A DNA stretch of 64,000 nucleotides, from NCBI GenBank assembly GCA_905181815.1, contig CAJIZA010000001.1, positions 124,001-188,000 on the forward strand, in the 5' to 3' direction. Within the stretch, counting starts at the first letter, position 1. Each line of letters opens with the position of its first letter. The notes below the pieces were generated by a model that was not told the origin of the DNA, ran no database searches, and saw only the letters and a list, made by a program, of their open reading frames with translations. A program made the translations under genes and the position numbers. Origin of the DNA: an uncultured Planktomarina sp. Lineage in GTDB: Bacteria; Pseudomonadota; Alphaproteobacteria; Rhodobacterales; Rhodobacteraceae. This document shows positions 48,422 to 58,096 of this stretch, in pieces.

Positions 48422-49537
48422 TTAAATATAATCATCGGGATCGACGGATTCTAGGCCTTTGCGCACTTCAAAATGCAAAAATGAAGGCGTGCCCGCGCGT
48501 ACCTTGGCGATCTCTTGGCCGCGCGTTACCGCATCTCCTTTTTTCACCAATAGGCTGTCGACATTTGTGTAGACTGTGAGCAACCCGTCGGCGTGTTTGA
48601 TCACAACAATAGCAACGCCTTTCGTGTCTTTGGTGATGGCCGCGACGGTGCCGACGTCGGCGGCAACCACCGCCGCGCCCGCTGGGCCCCCAATGTCAAC
48701 GCCCTCATTTGCACCTTTTTTATAGCTGCGAATGATCGTACCGCTAACGGGCCGCATGAAGCGGGCGTCGCTTTGCGAGGCTTGGGTTATTGGGCCGGTA
48801 TTGACCACCGGCACAGAGGTATCGGCGGCGGCAGGCGACGTCATTGCCTTTGCCTGGGGCAGTTCGCTGCGGGGTTGCGGACGGGTGCTGCTGGGTGGTG
48901 TGGGGGTGATCGAGCCTTCGCCAGGCGCGCTGACTGGAATGGGCAGGTTTTGGGTGATTGGGATCAATAGATACTGCCCAGGACGCAGTTCCGTGGTCAC
49001 GTTGAGACTGTTCCATTTGGCGAGATCCTCTGCTGAGACAGAATAGAGCCGCGAAATTGTATAGACCGTCTCACCATCAATGACCCGGTGGCGCTTGGGC
49101 TCTGCGGGCTTTGGTCCGGTGCTCGACCCATCTGACAATTCACTGATGTCGACCACGGTTGGGCTCAGCAGGGCGCCATCTGCGGCCACAGCTTTAATGT
49201 CTGAGGGCAGGGCAATCACTTCGCCATAGCGCAAGATCGCTTCCTGCGGGATACCATTAAATCGGCCCAGCCGATCTGCGTCAACGCCAATGCGTGCGGC
49301 GACATCGTCAATTCGGTCCCCTGTTCTGGCCAGGACAATTTGATAGCTTGTGAATGTGATGATCCCGCGTGCATCGGGCTCAGGGCGGACTGCCACCGCA
49401 TTTACAGCCGCGCTTTTTGTGTCCAAAATGCTGCCAAATTGATCGCGCACATCCAAGCCAAAACTATTTGTGCAGCCCGCAAGTGCTGTGGCTGCAAAAA
49501 GTGATATTATATATTTAGAATCAAATTTAAGTGCCAT
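48422..49537 (-). CDS. nlpD: NlpD-like lipoprotein: LysM domains plus degenerate M23 (LytM) domain
   Basis: 371 residues. A lipoprotein signal is visible at the start (LFAATALAGC, lipidated Cys about residue 21). Two LysM-type repeats follow (about 65-110; 150-195, HRVIDGETVYTISRLYSVSA), then a Pro/Ser linker and a C-terminal LytM fold (GTIIRSYKKG ... FLHFEVR). The zinc ligands are changed: NEGVD stands in place of HxGxD, and FLH in place of HLH. This suggests an amidase activator like EnvC/NlpD rather than a peptidase. surE-pcm-nlpD is a classic order. Confidence 0.9.
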   Translation of the reverse strand: MALKFDSKYIISLFAATALAGCTNSFGLDVRDQFGSILDTKSAAVNAVAVRPEPDARGIITFTSYQIVLARTGDRIDDVAARIGVDADRLGRFNGIPQEAILRYGEVIALPSDIKAVAADGALLSPTVVDISELSDGSSTGPKPAEPKRHRVIDGETVYTISRLYSVSAEDLAKWNSLNVTTELRPGQYLLIPITQNLPIPVSAPGEGSITPTPPSSTRPQPRSELPQAKAMTSPAAADTSVPVVNTGPITQASQSDARFMRPVSGTIIRSYKKGANEGVDIGGPAGAAVVAADVGTVAAITKDTKGVAIVVIKHADGLLTVYTNVDSLLVKKGDAVTRGQEIAKVRAGTPSFLHFEVRKGLESVDPDDYI

Positions 49538-49553
49538 TATACTCTCCTCACCC

Positions 49554-49574
49554 AGACCTCTTATTGTGAGGTCT
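49554..49574 (-). terminator. Small hairpin between pcm and nlpD
   Basis: AGACCTC and GAGGTCT are perfect 7-bp arms separated by 7 nt, just after the pcm stop and 16 bp before the nlpD start. It may attenuate read-through into nlpD. Confidence 0.4.
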
Positions 49575-49575
49575 C

Positions 49576-50223
49576 TTAGGTACTTTCTTTGCCCAGACCT
49601 TCGAGAAGCGGCACAAAGCGCACGGCCCTTAACTCTTGATAGTCCAAACCATCTTCAGTTTTTGTCACCTTTACTAAGGTCTGCACAGCATCCGACTGCC
49701 CAACCGGCAAGACCATGATACCGCCTATGCGCAATTGTGCCAACAGGGGGCTGGGAGGATCTTCGCTTGCGGCGGTCAAGAGGATGCGATCAAAGGGCGC
49801 TTGCTCTGGCAGCCCGCGGCTGCCATCGGCGGTAAACGCGATGATATTGGCGATATTTTCGGCTTCAAACACTCGACGCGCGGCTTTTACGAGACGACTG
49901 TGTCGATCCACTGTATAGACTCGCCGGGCCAATTGGCTCAATATCGCCGCCTGATAGCCTGACCCCGTGCCTATTTCCAACACCTTGTTGCGCGGTTGTA
50001 CGTCGAGCGCTTCGGTCATCAAGGCGACAATTGACGGCTGTGAGATAGTCTGGCCACAGGCAATTGGCAGCGGCGTATCCTCATAAGCGCGATCTTCAAA
50101 GGTTCCGCGAATGTATTTGCTACGATCCACTTTCTCCATAGTCGTGAGTACACGTTTGTTGGTCACACCGTGCGAGCGCAGGGAGAATAAAAATTTCATC
50201 TTACTTTCAGCGGCCGGGTCCAT
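49576..50223 (-). CDS. pcm: Protein-L-isoaspartate O-methyltransferase
   Basis: 215 residues. [22 protein letters not shown] is the substrate-binding signature, [15 protein letters not shown] is the SAM-binding motif I, and [10 protein letters not shown] is motif II. It methylates isoaspartyl residues in aged proteins to start their repair. It begins 3 bp after surE. Confidence 0.94.
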   Translation of the reverse strand: MDPAAESKMKFLFSLRSHGVTNKRVLTTMEKVDRSKYIRGTFEDRAYEDTPLPIACGQTISQPSIVALMTEALDVQPRNKVLEIGTGSGYQAAILSQLARRVYTVDRHSRLVKAARRVFEAENIANIIAFTADGSRGLPEQAPFDRILLTAASEDPPSPLLAQLRIGGIMVLPVGQSDAVQTLVKVTKTEDGLDYQELRAVRFVPLLEGLGKEST

Positions 50224-50226
50224 CTT

Positions 50227-51009
50227 TTAGCCCAAAATACTGGCTAAATTCGCCAGTTGGTCATGCGCGGTCAAATCGGCGCGCATGGGTGTTAGCGAGA
50301 TATAGCCGTCCAAATTAGCCGCAGCGTCTGTGCCATCCTGCGTCCGAGTTTGCTGGGGGCGGCCGTGCATGAACAAGAATTTTCGGCCATTTGGTGCGTT
50401 GGTAGCATGTGCACCAAAGGCGCCGTCACCACGATAACCCTGTTTGACAGCCTTCATCCCTAAAACTCCGGAGGATGGAACAGGTGGAAAATTAATGTTG
50501 TAAAACAGAGCATAATCTTCGGCGCGCTTAAAGCCCGCATTCAGACAAGCATGAATGGCCGCAACGCCATGACCGGCACTGGCCTCAAAACTATTGTCCA
50601 AATCCGTGTTTTGCGGTCCGTAAAACTGCGAAAGCGCAATAGAGGGAACCCCGGCAAGAGCCGCTTCCATCGCCGCACCAATGGTGCCGGAATAGACGGT
50701 GTTTTCCGCAGAGTTATTACCCTTGTTGACTCCGGATAAAACCAAATCTGGGCGCTGGGGCAATAGATCATTGAGCCCAGCTAGGATGCAATCGGCCGGA
50801 GAGCCTTCCACCGCAAATTTTCGCGCCGCATATTGATGCAAAAGCACGGGTTTCGTATAAGAAATACAATGGCCAACACCTGATTGCTCTGATTGCGGCG
50901 CGACTGTCCAAACCTCACCCTTGGGGCCGGCCAGTTGGATTGCGAGATCATGCAGCACCCGCAGGCCGGGAGCCATAATTCCGTCGTCATTTGTGATAAG
51001 TATAAGCAT
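50227..51009 (-). CDS. surE: 5'/3'-nucleotidase SurE
   Basis: 260 residues. The start MLILITNDDGIMAPG gives the Asp-Asp metal site; VLSGVNKGNNSAENTVYSGTIGAA contributes the conserved Asn and Ser residues, and NINFPP is present. It removes phosphate from nucleoside monophosphates in stationary phase. Operon surE-pcm(-nlpD). Confidence 0.94.
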   Translation of the reverse strand: MLILITNDDGIMAPGLRVLHDLAIQLAGPKGEVWTVAPQSEQSGVGHCISYTKPVLLHQYAARKFAVEGSPADCILAGLNDLLPQRPDLVLSGVNKGNNSAENTVYSGTIGAAMEAALAGVPSIALSQFYGPQNTDLDNSFEASAGHGVAAIHACLNAGFKRAEDYALFYNINFPPVPSSGVLGMKAVKQGYRGDGAFGAHATNAPNGRKFLFMHGRPQQTRTQDGTDAAANLDGYISLTPMRADLTAHDQLANLASILG

Positions 51010-51099
51010 AGACCTTGGTTAGAAGGTTGTGCCGCGGCGAGCAAGCCTGATCAACCCGCAGCTGAGGCATTTTGTCTAGCAAAGTTAAAATATTCGCAT

Positions 51100-51765
51100 T
51101 CACGCTGCGGTGAACAGGTCTAGGCTCGCAATTATTTGGGCCGCTTCGCTGTCACAACTGCTCAAGGCACTGCGATCTTCACCTGGATAGAAGCGCGCGC
51201 GCGTAGCCGTCGGCATGGGCGCGGGGGTGAGGATCTCGACTTTGGGACCGGTTTTAAGAGTCTCGACCTGCCAGCTTTTGGCCAAAGCGATCTGTGCCAA
51301 TTTTGTGGCACCGTAGCTGCCAAAGAATTTTTGCCCGCCGCAGGGGTCTTCAAAGAAAACAGCCGTCCCGCTGTGATGCAACAAGGGCGCAATATTGGTG
51401 ATCAGCATGCCGGTGGTGGTGACGTTTAGCTTGATCGACTTGTTCCAATCGCGGGCATCTATGCAATTTGCAGGCGCTAGGGGTGCGGCATGTATTGCGC
51501 AATGGGCCCATAGGTGCAGCCCGCCCCAGCGATCATGGATAGATCGGCACAGGTGGCGCACGGCATTCACATTAGTGACATCAATTGGCGCGAGGGTTGC
51601 TTGCCCACCACAGGCTTGGATGCGGTCATCCAATTCTTCAAGCCCACCGGTGGTCTTAGCTACAGCAACGATGTGAAATTTCTGCGCAAGCTGAAGCGCC
51701 AATGCCGCGCCAAGCCCACGTGAGGCGCCAGTGATGAGAATGGGATATGTCATATGGCGCGTCAT
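51100..51765 (-). CDS. SDR-family oxidoreductase, substrate unknown
   Basis: 221 residues from ATG 51765; ATG 51753 is an equally good start, and longer openings run into purF and are rejected. The NAD(P) motif is ITGASRGLGAALALQ, and the active site YGATK holds Tyr-x3-Lys. The segment where the catalytic Ser normally sits reads AVFFEDPCGG, without an obvious Ser. It lies 35 bp after purF and may be cotranscribed. Confidence 0.8.
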   Translation of the reverse strand: MTRHMTYPILITGASRGLGAALALQLAQKFHIVAVAKTTGGLEELDDRIQACGGQATLAPIDVTNVNAVRHLCRSIHDRWGGLHLWAHCAIHAAPLAPANCIDARDWNKSIKLNVTTTGMLITNIAPLLHHSGTAVFFEDPCGGQKFFGSYGATKLAQIALAKSWQVETLKTGPKVEILTPAPMPTATRARFYPGEDRSALSSCDSEAAQIIASLDLFTAA

Positions 51766-51800
51766 GGGGGCAAATGCGCAGCAGGTCAAGGGGCCGGAGG

Positions 51801-53270
51801 CTACTCGGCAGCCTTCATTTGAAACCCGCCAGAGATTTGATCGGATGGGATCACGGGATAGTCGCCGGTGAAACAAGCGTCGCAATATTGCGGCTGTGCG
51901 TTGTCGCGGTCGGTGCCACCGACAGCGCGGTACAGCCCATTTAGAGAAATAAATTTCAAACTGTCCACGGCCAAATGTTGGCGCATTTCCTCTTCTGACA
52001 TGGTCGCGGCCAATAGTTTTTCGCGGTCTGGCGTATCGACTCCATAAAAGCAGGGCCAAGCCGTTGGCGGACTTGCGATGCGGAAATGCACTTCAGCGGC
52101 GCCGGCGTCTAGGATCATCTCTTTAATCTTGCGAGATGTGGTTCCGCGTACAACGCTGTCGTCCACCAAAATCACCCGCTTGCCGCGGATCAAAGCCCGG
52201 TTCACATTCAGCTTCAAACGCACGCCCATGTTGCGAATTTGCTCACTGGGCTCAATGAAGGTCCGGCCCATATACTGATTGCGAATAATGCCCATGGCAT
52301 AGGGAATGCCCGATTCATGCGAAAATCCAATTGCTGCAGGCGTGCCGCTGTCGGGCACAGGGCAAACAAGGTCTGCTTCTATTGGAGATTCTTTGGCTAA
52401 TTCGCGCCCGATGGCCTCGCGTGTTTCATAGACGCTTCGGCCGCCAAGGATGCTGTCGGGCCGGCTGAAATAGATGTGCTCAAAGACACAAAACCGCGGA
52501 CGCGCCGGGCGAAACGGGTAACTGCTTTCGACGCCATTGGCGGTGATGACCACCATCTCGCCGGGGTGAATCTCGCGCACAAACTCTGCGCCAGTGATAT
52601 CTAAAGCGCAGGTCTCGGAGCTGAGCACCCAACCATCGCCCAATTTACCCAACACCAAAGGCCGCACGCCCAAAGGATCGCGCACGCCAATCAGCTGGGT
52701 TTGTGTCATAGCAACGATGGAAAACGCCCCTTCAACTCGGCGCAACGCATCTTCCATTCGTTGTGGGATGTTCTGCTGTAGGCTGCGAGCCATGAGGTGA
52801 ATAATACATTCGCTGTCTGAAGAGGATTGGAAAATCGAACCACGTCCAATTAACTCTTTGCGTAGAGAATTTGCATTGGTGATATTGCCATTATGCGCAA
52901 TCGCCGCGCCGCCCATGGAAAACTCACCAAAAAAGGGTTGCACATCGCGTATCGCAGTGTTGCCCTTGGATCCAGCGGTCGAATAGCGCACATGTCCGAT
53001 CGATAGATCGCCTGGTAGTTGCTCCATGATTTTTGCACTGGTGAAATTGTCTCGCACGTAGCCAAAGCGGCGCACAGAATTGAATCCGAGGGTTTCATCA
53101 TGGGTCACAATGCCACCAGCCTCTTGGCCGCGATGTTGCAGAGCATGCAAGCCAAGGGCGATAAAATTCGCCGCATCCGCTGTACCAATCACCCCGAACA
53201 CGCCGCATTCTTCGCGCAGTTTATCATCGTCAAAGGGATTTGTGTGCATCTGGTCCAACGGTTGGGTCAC
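51801..53270 (-). CDS. purF: Amidophosphoribosyltransferase
   Basis: 489 residues from a GTG; Met8 is an alternative start. After a short propeptide (to EE) comes the nucleophile Cys in ECGVFGVIG. The glutaminase domain has GHVRYSTAGS and AHNGNITNA, and the PRPP site is VILVDDSVVRGTTS. It makes phosphoribosylamine, the first step of purine synthesis. cvpA lies immediately upstream, as in many proteobacteria. Confidence 0.96.
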   Translation of the reverse strand: MTQPLDQMHTNPFDDDKLREECGVFGVIGTADAANFIALGLHALQHRGQEAGGIVTHDETLGFNSVRRFGYVRDNFTSAKIMEQLPGDLSIGHVRYSTAGSKGNTAIRDVQPFFGEFSMGGAAIAHNGNITNANSLRKELIGRGSIFQSSSDSECIIHLMARSLQQNIPQRMEDALRRVEGAFSIVAMTQTQLIGVRDPLGVRPLVLGKLGDGWVLSSETCALDITGAEFVREIHPGEMVVITANGVESSYPFRPARPRFCVFEHIYFSRPDSILGGRSVYETREAIGRELAKESPIEADLVCPVPDSGTPAAIGFSHESGIPYAMGIIRNQYMGRTFIEPSEQIRNMGVRLKLNVNRALIRGKRVILVDDSVVRGTTSRKIKEMILDAGAAEVHFRIASPPTAWPCFYGVDTPDREKLLAATMSEEEMRQHLAVDSLKFISLNGLYRAVGGTDRDNAQPQYCDACFTGDYPVIPSDQISGGFQMKAAE

Positions 53271-53429
53271 TCGATAGGCTCCGATAAATGACTTTACACA
53301 CTATGCCTTACGCGATCGCAGCAGGCATGTCACTTTGACAATGCGAAAAACACGCTGTTTTTTTACAAAAATAAAATACTGCTCACGTTCTGAGGCGGTC
53401 AGCTAAATTTATTGACGTTTTAAGTAAAT

Positions 53430-53984
53430 TTATGCGCTGCACTCGCCAACCAGTTGATCGTATTGAGTTCTTAACCAACCCAATGCGGCTTCCGGGTTTT
53501 GATCCTGTACATCGTCTACGTAGCGCTCAAAGACCGCGGCAGACCGTGATGCCTCTAGTGCCACAATATCTTGGTTCGGCATCACGGTGAAATAGATGAA
53601 AAACCCGACGGCCACCAAGATAATACCGCGGGCCACCCCAAAGAAAAAGCCCAGCATTTGATCAAAGCCACCAAAAATGGATCGTTGTACGATGGCAGAA
53701 AATAGCGGTGTGAAGAGGGAGACCAATAGCAAAGACAACGCAAAGACGATGGCAAAGCTGGCAACAATTAGCAATTCGCAGCTGTCACCCAACATATCGC
53801 CCAGATAAGGAATTTGCCGCACCAATGGTTGCGCTGTGTCGGCAAAGACAAAGCCGATGAAGGCAGCCGCGATCCAGCCCGCAATGGCCATAATTTCACG
53901 TACGAGACCACGTGAATAGGCCAACAAGGCTGACATCACGATCGCAACCGTCACACCTCCGTCTACTATTGTAAAACCGTCCAC
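53430..53984 (-). CDS. cvpA: CvpA-family membrane protein
   Basis: 184 residues with four hydrophobic helices; the start FTIVDGGVTVAIVMSALLAYSRG-like region and GFFFGVARGIILVAVGFFIY are typical. CvpA proteins are linked to purF regulation and to envelope stress or colicin V export; the mechanism is unknown. The 160-bp gap to purF has no obvious hairpin. Confidence 0.88.
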   Translation of the reverse strand: MDGFTIVDGGVTVAIVMSALLAYSRGLVREIMAIAGWIAAAFIGFVFADTAQPLVRQIPYLGDMLGDSCELLIVASFAIVFALSLLLVSLFTPLFSAIVQRSIFGGFDQMLGFFFGVARGIILVAVGFFIYFTVMPNQDIVALEASRSAAVFERYVDDVQDQNPEAALGWLRTQYDQLVGECSA

Positions 53985-54007
53985 TGTGCTTCTCCACCCT
54001 GCGCTTT

Positions 54008-55366
54008 TTAGCGGCTTCCGAACAAGTCTTCAACAAATTGAGCTAAATCATCAATCGGCCGCAATGTAATTCCCGCAATATCTTCAAGTTTTTTCGCGGC
54101 CGGGGCCAGCGCCTGACAGAAACCAAGTTTCTGCGCTTCTTTCAACCTATTTTCTGCCTGTGAGACGGGTCTTACCGCGCCTGAAAGCGAAATTTCTCCA
54201 AAAATAACGGCATCTCTTGGCAAAGCGGCGTCTTCACGGGCGGAAATCAGGGCGGCGGCCACGGCCAGGTCGGCAGCCGGTTCTGTGACACGCATGCCTC
54301 CGGCCACATTTAAGTAGACATCCAGACCGGTGAAGGGGATGCCGCAGCGGGCTTCCAATACGGCAAGGACCATTGCCAGCCTTTGTCCATCCCAGCCGAC
54401 GACGGATCGTCGCGCCTGCCCATGTGGTGAGGGGGCGACAAGGGCTTGAAATTCGCAGAGGACTGGGCGCGTACCCTCAATCCCGGCAAAGACCGCAGAG
54501 CCTGGTGTTGTTTTGCCTCGTTCGGACAAAAATAGGGCAGAGGGATTTTTGACTTCAACCAAACCCTTGCCAGTCATCTCAAAAACACCAATTTCATCAG
54601 CCGGGCCGAAGCGATTTTTCACGGCGCGCAACAGGCGAAACTGATGATTGCGCTCGCCTTCGAAGTACAAAACCGTATCGACCATATGCTCCACCACTCG
54701 TGGCCCGGCGATTTGCCCGTCTTTGGTGACATGCCCGACCATAATCACCGCCACGCCCTTGCGTTTGGCATAGCTGGTAAGCTCGTGGGCGGAGGACCGT
54801 ACCTGGCTGACTGAGCCGGGAGCTGCTTCGATGTGATCGGCCCACATGGTTTGAATGGAATCGATAATGACTAAATCGGGCTTTTCGGCATCCAAAGTGG
54901 TCAGAATATCGCGCAGATTGGTCTCAGCGGCGAGGATCACAGGGCTCTCGCTGAGATCAAGGCGTTGCGCGCGCATACGCACCTGCGCGGTTGCTTCCTC
55001 GCCGGAGATATAAATAACCTTCAAACCATTGCGGGCAAAACGAGCGGCCGCTTGCAACAAAAGAGTGGATTTGCCGATTCCGGGATCCCCGCCGACCAAG
55101 AGTGCGCTGGCCTTGACCAATCCTCCCCCCAAAACTCGGTCTAGCTCTGCCACGCCAGCCATGGTGCGCACGGGCGGCTCCTCCACCGTGGTCAGATCGG
55201 TCAGCGTGATGGTCCGGCCCCGCTTGCCGCCAAGGGTTTTGCCCGGCCCCGCTGAGAGCGGACCTTGATCAACCAGAGTGTTCCACTCCATGCAGCTATC
55301 GCATTGGCCGGCCCATTTGCTATGAGGCGCGTCGCATTTGCTACAGGTGAATGTCGCTTTGGCCAT
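54008..55366 (-). CDS. radA: DNA repair protein RadA
   Basis: 452 residues. A C4 zinc finger (Cys8, Cys11, Cys22, Cys25) starts the protein; the RecA-like core has GGDPGIGKSTLLLQ (Walker A) and DLVIIDSIQT (Walker B), and the RadA motif KNRFG is present. The Lon-like C-terminal domain has no protease triad. It is a helicase promoting branch migration in recombination. Confidence 0.95.
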   Translation of the reverse strand: MAKATFTCSKCDAPHSKWAGQCDSCMEWNTLVDQGPLSAGPGKTLGGKRGRTITLTDLTTVEEPPVRTMAGVAELDRVLGGGLVKASALLVGGDPGIGKSTLLLQAAARFARNGLKVIYISGEEATAQVRMRAQRLDLSESPVILAAETNLRDILTTLDAEKPDLVIIDSIQTMWADHIEAAPGSVSQVRSSAHELTSYAKRKGVAVIMVGHVTKDGQIAGPRVVEHMVDTVLYFEGERNHQFRLLRAVKNRFGPADEIGVFEMTGKGLVEVKNPSALFLSERGKTTPGSAVFAGIEGTRPVLCEFQALVAPSPHGQARRSVVGWDGQRLAMVLAVLEARCGIPFTGLDVYLNVAGGMRVTEPAADLAVAAALISAREDAALPRDAVIFGEISLSGAVRPVSQAENRLKEAQKLGFCQALAPAAKKLEDIAGITLRPIDDLAQFVEDLFGSR

Positions 55367-55443
55367 GTATTGTCCTTTTCATCTGGCCTTGAGGTACAGG
55401 GTACAGCCAATAAAGAAAGCCTGTAAATGTTGAAAGTTGCTGT

Positions 55444-56190
55444 TTAACGTAGGGTCTCAATTGGACCTTCGGCGTGACCATTCACAAATTGGTCCACATG
55501 TGGATCTCCGCTTTGCGCCATATCCGTATGCGCACCGCACCATTGAATGGTCCCGCGATGCAGCATTGCCACTTTATCGGCGATGGTGTCCACAGAGGTC
55601 ATGTCATGCGTGATGGTGACGGCCGTCACTCCCATCTCCACAACGATCTCGCGGATCAATTCGTTGATGACACCGGACATGATTGGGTCGAGCCCGGTGG
55701 TGGGTTCATCAAAGAAAATAATTTCTGGTTCCGCAGCAATGGCTCTAGCGAGGCCGACACGTTTTTGCATACCGCCAGAGAGCTCCGCTGGAAAGCGATC
55801 TGCCACGTCTGGTGCCAGACCGACGCGGCGCAATTTTTCGATGGCAATTTCGCGCGCCTCAGCCATGGGCCGTTTGAGCGCGCCGCGCTGAAGCCGGAAA
55901 GCCACATTTTGCCAGACCGGCATCGAATCGAACAGCGCGCCGCCTTGAAACAGCATGCCAAAGCGGCTCAGAAAGGCGTCCCGCTTGACTTGGGTGATAT
56001 CTTGGCCATCGACCAAAATTTGCCCACTGTCTGGTTGGATCAAACCCAGAACCGTTTTGATCAAAACAGATTTTCCGGTGCCCGAACCACCGATGATCAC
56101 CATGCTTTCGCCACGCTCTACCTTCAAATTCACCCCGCGCAGCACATGATTGTGGCCAAAAGATTTAAATATGTTTTCAAAGGTTATCAT
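55444..56190 (-). CDS. mlaF: ABC ATPase MlaF-type (phospholipid transport)
   Basis: 248 residues from ATG 56190, which overlaps the permease stop; a longer opening is rejected. Walker A is IGGSGTGKSVLIKTV, the signature LSGGMQKRVGLARA and Walker B EIIFFDEPTTGLDP. The GGM-K-R signature is typical of MlaF/Ttg2A, which powers lipid movement between the two membranes. Other Mla parts (MlaD, MlaC) are not in this window. Confidence 0.9.
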   Translation of the reverse strand: MITFENIFKSFGHNHVLRGVNLKVERGESMVIIGGSGTGKSVLIKTVLGLIQPDSGQILVDGQDITQVKRDAFLSRFGMLFQGGALFDSMPVWQNVAFRLQRGALKRPMAEAREIAIEKLRRVGLAPDVADRFPAELSGGMQKRVGLARAIAAEPEIIFFDEPTTGLDPIMSGVINELIREIVVEMGVTAVTITHDMTSVDTIADKVAMLHRGTIQWCGAHTDMAQSGDPHVDQFVNGHAEGPIETLR

Positions 56191-56975
56191 GCTGTAAAAA
56201 ATACTGCTGTGAGCAGGAAATTTGCCGCCAGAATTAAAACCGCTGCCGCTTGCACTGAAGCTTTGGTTGCCACGCCCACGCCCTGGGCGCCGTGGCCCGA
56301 GTTCAGCCCATAATAGCATCCCATCAATGTGGCGATAGTTCCGAAAGCCATGCCCTTGGCCATTGAGGAGAGGATATCGGCAGTGGTCAGGAAGTTCATA
56401 GTATTTATAATATAGTTGGCGGGGTTAAAGCTTAGAGTTTGTGTGGCGACGATAAAACCACCAAAAATGCCGATACTATCGGCCACGGCGACCAAGACGG
56501 GACCAGCCATGAGCCCAGCCAAGACCCGCGGCATCACCAAATACTTCATCGGGGCGGTGGACAGGGTGACAAGAGCATCAATTTGTTCAGTGACCTTCAT
56601 CGTGGCCATCTCAGCTGCGATGGAACTGGTCACCCGCGCTGCAATCATCAACCCCACCAGAACCGGTCCCAATTCACGCACCATGCCAATGGCAACGATC
56701 TGCGGTACAACTTCAGGAGCGTTGAAACGCGACCCACCGGAGTAAATTTGCAAAGCCAGAGCAGCCCCTGTGAACAAGGCGGTCAGCCCCACGACGGGTA
56801 GGGACAGGTAGCCGACATTCAACAGCGCGCTGAAAAATTCGCGGAAATAAAATGGTGGGCGAAAGACATGGGATAGGGTGGCCAGAGCAAAGAGCACGAA
56901 ACGGCCCAAAGCGAAAATCGCATCGATGCATGAGCGCCCGAGGGCACGGACAATCAAGATCATTTGTGCGCTCAT
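56187..56975 (-). CDS. mlaE: MlaE-family lipid transport permease
   Basis: 262 residues. Typical MlaE text: [21 protein letters not shown]-like start ([19 protein letters not shown]), [38 protein letters not shown] and [13 protein letters not shown]. About five helices. It pairs with the MlaF-type ATPase by a 4-bp overlap and overlaps the alr stop on the other side. Confidence 0.92.
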   Translation of the reverse strand: MSAQMILIVRALGRSCIDAIFALGRFVLFALATLSHVFRPPFYFREFFSALLNVGYLSLPVVGLTALFTGAALALQIYSGGSRFNAPEVVPQIVAIGMVRELGPVLVGLMIAARVTSSIAAEMATMKVTEQIDALVTLSTAPMKYLVMPRVLAGLMAGPVLVAVADSIGIFGGFIVATQTLSFNPANYIINTMNFLTTADILSSMAKGMAFGTIATLMGCYYGLNSGHGAQGVGVATKASVQAAAVLILAANFLLTAVFFTA

Positions 56976-58015
56976 TGGTTCACATAACGCCGCGCATAGC
57001 GGGCGCCCAACGAAGTGAGAATTTCATAACCGATTGTCCCGGCTTTATCGGCCAATTCATCCACCGATTGATAGGGACACAGAATATCCAAAGTCTCTGG
57101 TGGTTGGGGCAGGGCGGTGACATCCACGCCAATCATATCCATTGAGACGCGCCCCACGATGGGGCAGGCCTGGTCTTGGTGCCACATAGAGGCGTTATTG
57201 GATAGGGCGCGCAGCAGCCCATCAGCATAGCCAGCGGCCACAGTTGCGACCCGCGCAGGAGCGCTGGCGCTCCAGCTGTTGCCATAGCCCACAGTTTCAC
57301 CTTCAGCGACATCGCGTATTTGAATGACCGGCAAAGACAAATGCACCACAGGTTCGGCCTGTATATAGGGCGCGCCGCCATAAAGACCGATGCCGGGGCG
57401 GGTCATGTCAAAGTGATATTCCGGTCCCAGTAATATCCCGCCCGTCGCGGCCAACGAGCGTTTCAAGCCCAACCCATCGGTCATCGCGCAAAATTGCGCC
57501 AATTGTTGTTGGTTCATCGGATGATTGGGTTCATCTGCACAGGCCAAGTGACTCATGACCAAACTCGGGTTTAATCCAACCACCAAATCCCGTACCGTCT
57601 CCCATTCCGAGGTTTCCATGCCTAAGCGGTTCATGCCGGTGTCAAGTTGGATTCCAAAGGCATGGCCGGGGAGGGCTTCCAAATGGCGCGTAAGCTGGTC
57701 AAAGGAGTTAAGCAAGGGCACGAGATGTAAATCATGGATCATTTCTGTATCGCCCCGCATATGTCCAGAGAATACATAAATACTAACATTATCGCCCAAT
57801 TCACGGCGAATTGCCGCGGCCTCTTCTGCGGCCGCCACAAAGAAATGCCGCACCCCCGCTGGATAGAGTGTGCGCGCAACGCGCCCGGAATCCAGACCAT
57901 AGCCATTCGCTTTGACTACAGCGGCGGTTTTAACATTTTTGGCAGAGAAGCGATCTAAAGTAGACCAATTGTTTGCTATCCCATTCAAATTAACTGTTAA
58001 ATTTCCTGTGCTCAT
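56972..58015 (-). CDS. alr: Alanine racemase
   Basis: 347 residues from ATG 58015; a TTG 27 bp upstream is a weaker start. The PLP lysine lies in [43 protein letters not shown] and [14 protein letters not shown] follow as in other racemases. It supplies D-alanine for peptidoglycan. It leads a likely alr-mlaE-mlaF unit, which joins wall and outer-membrane upkeep. Confidence 0.93.
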   Translation of the reverse strand: MSTGNLTVNLNGIANNWSTLDRFSAKNVKTAAVVKANGYGLDSGRVARTLYPAGVRHFFVAAAEEAAAIRRELGDNVSIYVFSGHMRGDTEMIHDLHLVPLLNSFDQLTRHLEALPGHAFGIQLDTGMNRLGMETSEWETVRDLVVGLNPSLVMSHLACADEPNHPMNQQQLAQFCAMTDGLGLKRSLAATGGILLGPEYHFDMTRPGIGLYGGAPYIQAEPVVHLSLPVIQIRDVAEGETVGYGNSWSASAPARVATVAAGYADGLLRALSNNASMWHQDQACPIVGRVSMDMIGVDVTALPQPPETLDILCPYQSVDELADKAGTIGYEILTSLGARYARRYVNQ

Positions 58016-58096
58016 GGGGTGCTTCGGTCCTGATATTTGCAAATTTCACGGAGATTTTATGCGCCAAATTGGGCAGAGGGTCAATCGACTGATGCT

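Noticed and set aside
53271-53429. PurR-type operator before purF
   Set aside because: No convincing palindrome is present in the gap.
56191-56319. A 43-residue extension of the MlaF-type ATPase
   Set aside because: It lies inside mlaE and precedes the normal start [11 protein letters not shown].
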